From assembly GCA_905236295.1 (NCBI GenBank), contig CAJOQF010000068.1, positions 1 to 7,136 on the forward strand: a stretch of DNA of 7,136 nucleotides, in the 5' to 3' direction. A program made the translations under genes and the position numbers. Positions 4,875-7,136 of the stretch are shown here, piece by piece; within the stretch, counting starts at the first letter, position 1; each line of letters opens with the position of its first letter. The notes beneath the pieces are model-generated. The model had not been told where the DNA came from and did not search any database. It was given only the letters and a program-made list of their open reading frames with translations. The DNA comes from an uncultured Eubacterium sp. (GTDB lineage: Bacteria; Bacillota; Clostridia; Lachnospirales; Lachnospiraceae).

Positions 4875-5939
4875 TTACCGTACCATCTTTTTGAGGCTTT
4901 CCGAATATGGTGCCCTGGCTATTCCGTTTTCCGTGATAATCGCAGTTACCAGATCGTTGTCCGTCACGTCGAATGCCGGATTATATACCTTGACTCCCTC
5001 CGGCGCCATAGGTTTCTCATACCATTTCTTTTTAACCTCGTCCGCCGGTCTCTCCTCGATCTTTATATCATCTCCGGTCGGAGTATTGAGATCGATGGTG
5101 GATGTAGGCGCACATACATAAAACGGAATACCATATCTCTTTGCAAGTATTGCCACGCCGCTGGTCCCGATTTTATTCGCAACATCTCCGTTTGCAGCCA
5201 CACGGTCACAGCCGACGAATACCGCATCAACCCAACCCTTCTTCATGACGCTCGATGCCATGTTATCGCAGATAAGAGTGACATCCACTCCCGCAGCGTA
5301 AAGCTCGTAGGATGTAAGTCTCGCCCCCTGCAACAGAGGTCTGGTCTCATCCGCAAAGACCCTTAAGTTATAGCCCTTTTCATGCGCCAGATAAATAGGC
5401 GCTGTGGCTGTGCCGTATTTGCTGGTTGCAAGCTGTCCCGCATTACAGTGGGTGAGCACTCCGAATCCCTGCTTTATAAGCGTGATGCCGTGCTCTCCGA
5501 TGCTCTTGCAGACCCGGGTATCCTCAGCATGTATCGCCTTTGCCTCAGCCTTAAGTTTTTGCTTTATCTCAGCGATGCTTAGATCTTTGTTTGCCTGCAC
5601 GCAGCTGTCCATGCGGTTTAGCGCCCATGAAAGGTTGACCGCAGTAGGTCTTGATGAATCGAGATACTCTTTTTGTTTTTTGAACTCGGCGTAAAAGGAA
5701 TCGAAATCATCTGCCTCTATTCTCTCGGCAAGAACATAGATTCCATATGCTGCTGCCACACCGATAGCCGGCGCTCCCCTTACCTTCAGCTCATATATTG
5801 CATCCCAGATATCCTTGGCTTTTGTAAGATGCAGTATTTCCGTTATGTTTGGCAACTTTGTCTGGTCGATTATAAGAAGAGCGCATTCCTCCTCATCAAA
5901 GTCGACCGTATTGTAATTTAATATATTATCAGATGACAT
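4875..5939 (-). CDS. mtnA: S-methyl-5-thioribose-1-phosphate isomerase
   Basis: MtnA converts 5-methylthioribose-1-phosphate to 5-methylthioribulose-1-phosphate in methionine salvage, or handles 5-deoxyribose-1-phosphate in related salvage routes. The family is homologous to eIF2B subunits. The 354-residue product has all the signatures: [13 protein letters not shown] (54-66), [17 protein letters not shown] (162-178) with the catalytic Cys165, [18 protein letters not shown] (196-213), the aspartate-bearing [17 protein letters not shown] (243-259) with catalytic Asp245, and the C-terminal NPAFDVT (320-326). The frame is open 19 codons further upstream, but the ATG at 5939 has GAGGGG a few bases before it and aligns with the family. 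It overlaps the end of cysE by 11 nt, which suggests translational coupling. No other salvage genes (mtnK, mtnB and so on) lie in the window, so the downstream route is unknown. Confidence 0.94.
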   Translation of the reverse strand: MSSDNILNYNTVDFDEEECALLIIDQTKLPNITEILHLTKAKDIWDAIYELKVRGAPAIGVAAAYGIYVLAERIEADDFDSFYAEFKKQKEYLDSSRPTAVNLSWALNRMDSCVQANKDLSIAEIKQKLKAEAKAIHAEDTRVCKSIGEHGITLIKQGFGVLTHCNAGQLATSKYGTATAPIYLAHEKGYNLRVFADETRPLLQGARLTSYELYAAGVDVTLICDNMASSVMKKGWVDAVFVGCDRVAANGDVANKIGTSGVAILAKRYGIPFYVCAPTSTIDLNTPTGDDIKIEERPADEVKKKWYEKPMAPEGVKVYNPAFDVTDNDLVTAIITENGIARAPYSESLKKMVR

Positions 5940-6888
5940 AGAACCACCCCTCGTCAGTATCAAGATTTTGCAGCTGGAGCTCCTCATGTTTTCCATGTTT
6001 ATAGATAAGCTCCTGGTTTTTAATGGTCACTCTCGTGCCCGGAGTTATCGACTGAGTGATAAATGCATTCGAGCCTATCACACAATTCTCTCCGATGACC
6101 GTCTCTCCACCGAGTATTGATGCTCCTGAGTAGATGGTAACGTTGTCCTCTATGGTAGGATGTCTCTTTACCGTCTTTAATGTCTGTCCTCCGCGGGTTG
6201 AGAGCGCACCGAGGGTAACTCCCTGGTAAATCTTAACATTTTCCCCGATGATGGTAGTCTCACCGATAACTATACCTGTTCCATGGTCAATAAAGAAGTA
6301 TTTTCCTATCGTTGCACCCGGATTTATATCGATTCCGGTAAGTGAGTGAGCATGCTCCGTCATGATCCTCGGGATGAGCGGCACTCCAAGTTCGTAGAGC
6401 TCATGCGCAATTCTGTTTGTGGTGATCGCCATAAGTCCCGGGTAGGAAAGGATTATCTCGTTGGTGTTGTATGCCGCCGGATCCCCGTCATATGCTGCCA
6501 GCACATCAGTCTCGGTGTACTCGCGGATCTTCGGAAGCTTCTCAAAGAACTTTATGCAGATAAACTGAGCCTCTTCCTCCACCATATACGGGCGCTTGCC
6601 CTGGTGTTGCGGAAGCTGTGTCAGTGCTATGGACACCTGCTTGTTGAGGTTGTACATTACATCCTCCATAAGCGTTGTAAGTCTGGAATCCATATTGTAA
6701 AATCTGTATCTCTTGTCATTGAAAAATCCCGGATAAATGATCTTCATAAGTTTATCGAGAATCTCTCTTATCCGCACCTTGTCCGGCTGGTTAAACAGCT
6801 CAATCTTGTTGATCGTTCTGTCATCCTTGTAATCTTTAAGCAGATTACCCACTATACATTCGATAGTATCCTTTATCGTATCTGACAT
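5929..6888 (-). CDS. cysE: Serine O-acetyltransferase, long form
   Basis: This enzyme transfers acetyl from acetyl-CoA to L-serine, giving O-acetylserine, the committed precursor of cysteine; it is cytosolic. The 319-residue protein has an N-terminal all-helical part (about 1-180) and a C-terminal left-handed beta helix of hexapeptide repeats (about 183-285). Catalytic residues match E. coli CysE: Asp187 in [11 protein letters not shown] (equivalent to Asp143), His202 in [13 protein letters not shown] (His158) and His243 in RHPTI (His193). It is longer than the ~270-residue enteric enzyme because of the N-terminal region and a longer loop [16 protein letters not shown]. The C-terminal tail, from [17 protein letters not shown], differs from the GVPARIV-type tail involved in cysteine synthase binding and feedback. 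AGAGGA lies 7 nt before the ATG at 6888. It follows the upstream gene by 2 nt and overlaps mtnA by 11 nt. Confidence 0.94.
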   Translation of the reverse strand: MSDTIKDTIECIVGNLLKDYKDDRTINKIELFNQPDKVRIREILDKLMKIIYPGFFNDKRYRFYNMDSRLTTLMEDVMYNLNKQVSIALTQLPQHQGKRPYMVEEEAQFICIKFFEKLPKIREYTETDVLAAYDGDPAAYNTNEIILSYPGLMAITTNRIAHELYELGVPLIPRIMTEHAHSLTGIDINPGATIGKYFFIDHGTGIVIGETTIIGENVKIYQGVTLGALSTRGGQTLKTVKRHPTIEDNVTIYSGASILGGETVIGENCVIGSNAFITQSITPGTRVTIKNQELIYKHGKHEELQLQNLDTDEGWFYVI

Positions 6889-6890
6889 TT

Positions 6891-7136
6891 TTAATTCCTC
6901 TTATCCTGATCGTTATTTATTTTCGCGTTTTTCTTTGCGAATTTCGCCGCCTTCTTCGCAGCTTTTTTTGCCTCAGCTTTTTGTCTGAAATCAGGTGATT
7001 TCCTTGCTTTACAAATGCGATAAACTACGTAGATAACGACAGCAATTATGATTATATACCAGAATGCATGAACAAGGAAGAGGAAAATTCCCTGAACGAA
7101 CGAAACGAAGTATGCAACCGAATCTTCGCCAGCCTC
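6891..7136 (-). CDS. Partial membrane-anchored protein with a Lys/Ala-rich tail, function unknown
   Basis: An open frame enters from the right edge and ends at TAA 6893-6891, giving the last 81 residues of a protein I do not recognise. Residues about 9-42 of the visible part (from YFVSFVQGIF to YVVYRIC) are strongly hydrophobic, enough for one long or two short membrane segments. A cytoplasmic-looking tail follows, with repeats of the type KAEAKKAAKKAAKFAKK, positively charged as expected for the inner side of the membrane. The stop lies 2 nt before the cysE ATG, and the cysE ribosome binding site sits inside this gene's final codons, so the two are very probably one operon and translationally linked. 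The missing N-terminal part would be needed to name it. Confidence 0.7.
   Translation of the reverse strand, partial: EAGEDSVAYFVSFVQGIFLFLVHAFWYIIIIAVVIYVVYRICKARKSPDFRQKAEAKKAAKKAAKFAKKNAKINNDQDKRN

Noticed and set aside
6346..6885. Plus-strand 179-codon open frame opposite cysE
   Set aside because: It lies entirely antisense to a well-supported serine acetyltransferase, has no recognisable domain and no convincing ribosome binding site; it is a codon-usage shadow.

Overview
The window reads as an ordinary housekeeping stretch of a chromosome from a Firmicute, most likely a Clostridia/Lachnospiraceae-type anaerobe. This is inferred from protein style (trigger factor, SecG, SmpB and the long serine acetyltransferase), AGGAGG-type ribosome binding sites, TTGAAA/TAAAAT-type promoters and moderate GC content. 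Every gene I can support lies on the minus strand, so transcription runs from position 7136 down to 1. I saw no phage, IS, CRISPR or other mobile signature.

Layout in transcription order. A partial membrane protein with a Lys/Ala-rich tail (6891-7136) is followed after 2 nt by a serine O-acetyltransferase (cysE, 5929-6888). That gene overlaps the methylthioribose-1-phosphate isomerase gene mtnA (4875-5939) by 11 nt, and a DJ-1/PfpI-family protein (4279-4824) follows 50 nt later. These four look like one operon with a sulfur amino acid theme. After a 223-nt intergenic region carrying a very good sigma-A promoter comes trigger factor (tig, 2724-4055). Next is a gap holding two hairpins, then a small 2Fe-2S ferredoxin (2241-2606). 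A second clean promoter, overlapped by an inverted repeat, drives secG (1863-2108, TTG start), which ends in a textbook terminator. smpB (1309-1785) and the tmRNA gene ssrA (911-1261) follow, and then a carbamate kinase gene that runs off the window's left edge (1-818).

Functional links: trigger factor, SecG, SmpB and tmRNA all act on proteins during or just after synthesis (folding, export, ribosome rescue). The usual rnr (RNase R) gene that separates secG and smpB in many Firmicutes is absent here, and a terminator occupies the gap. CysE supplies O-acetylserine for cysteine synthesis. MtnA recycles the methylthioribose left after S-adenosylmethionine use.

I did not find a clearly new biological system. 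The points most worth checking are non-coding: a repeated CTTCGACAGGC element found downstream of two stop codons, a 13-bp perfect hairpin in front of the ferredoxin, an operator-like inverted repeat on the secG -10 box, a folded-looking ssrA-arcC spacer, and a tmRNA tag ending in ALAAA. On the protein side, the carbamate kinase has an altered GGN loop and the ferredoxin has an insert.
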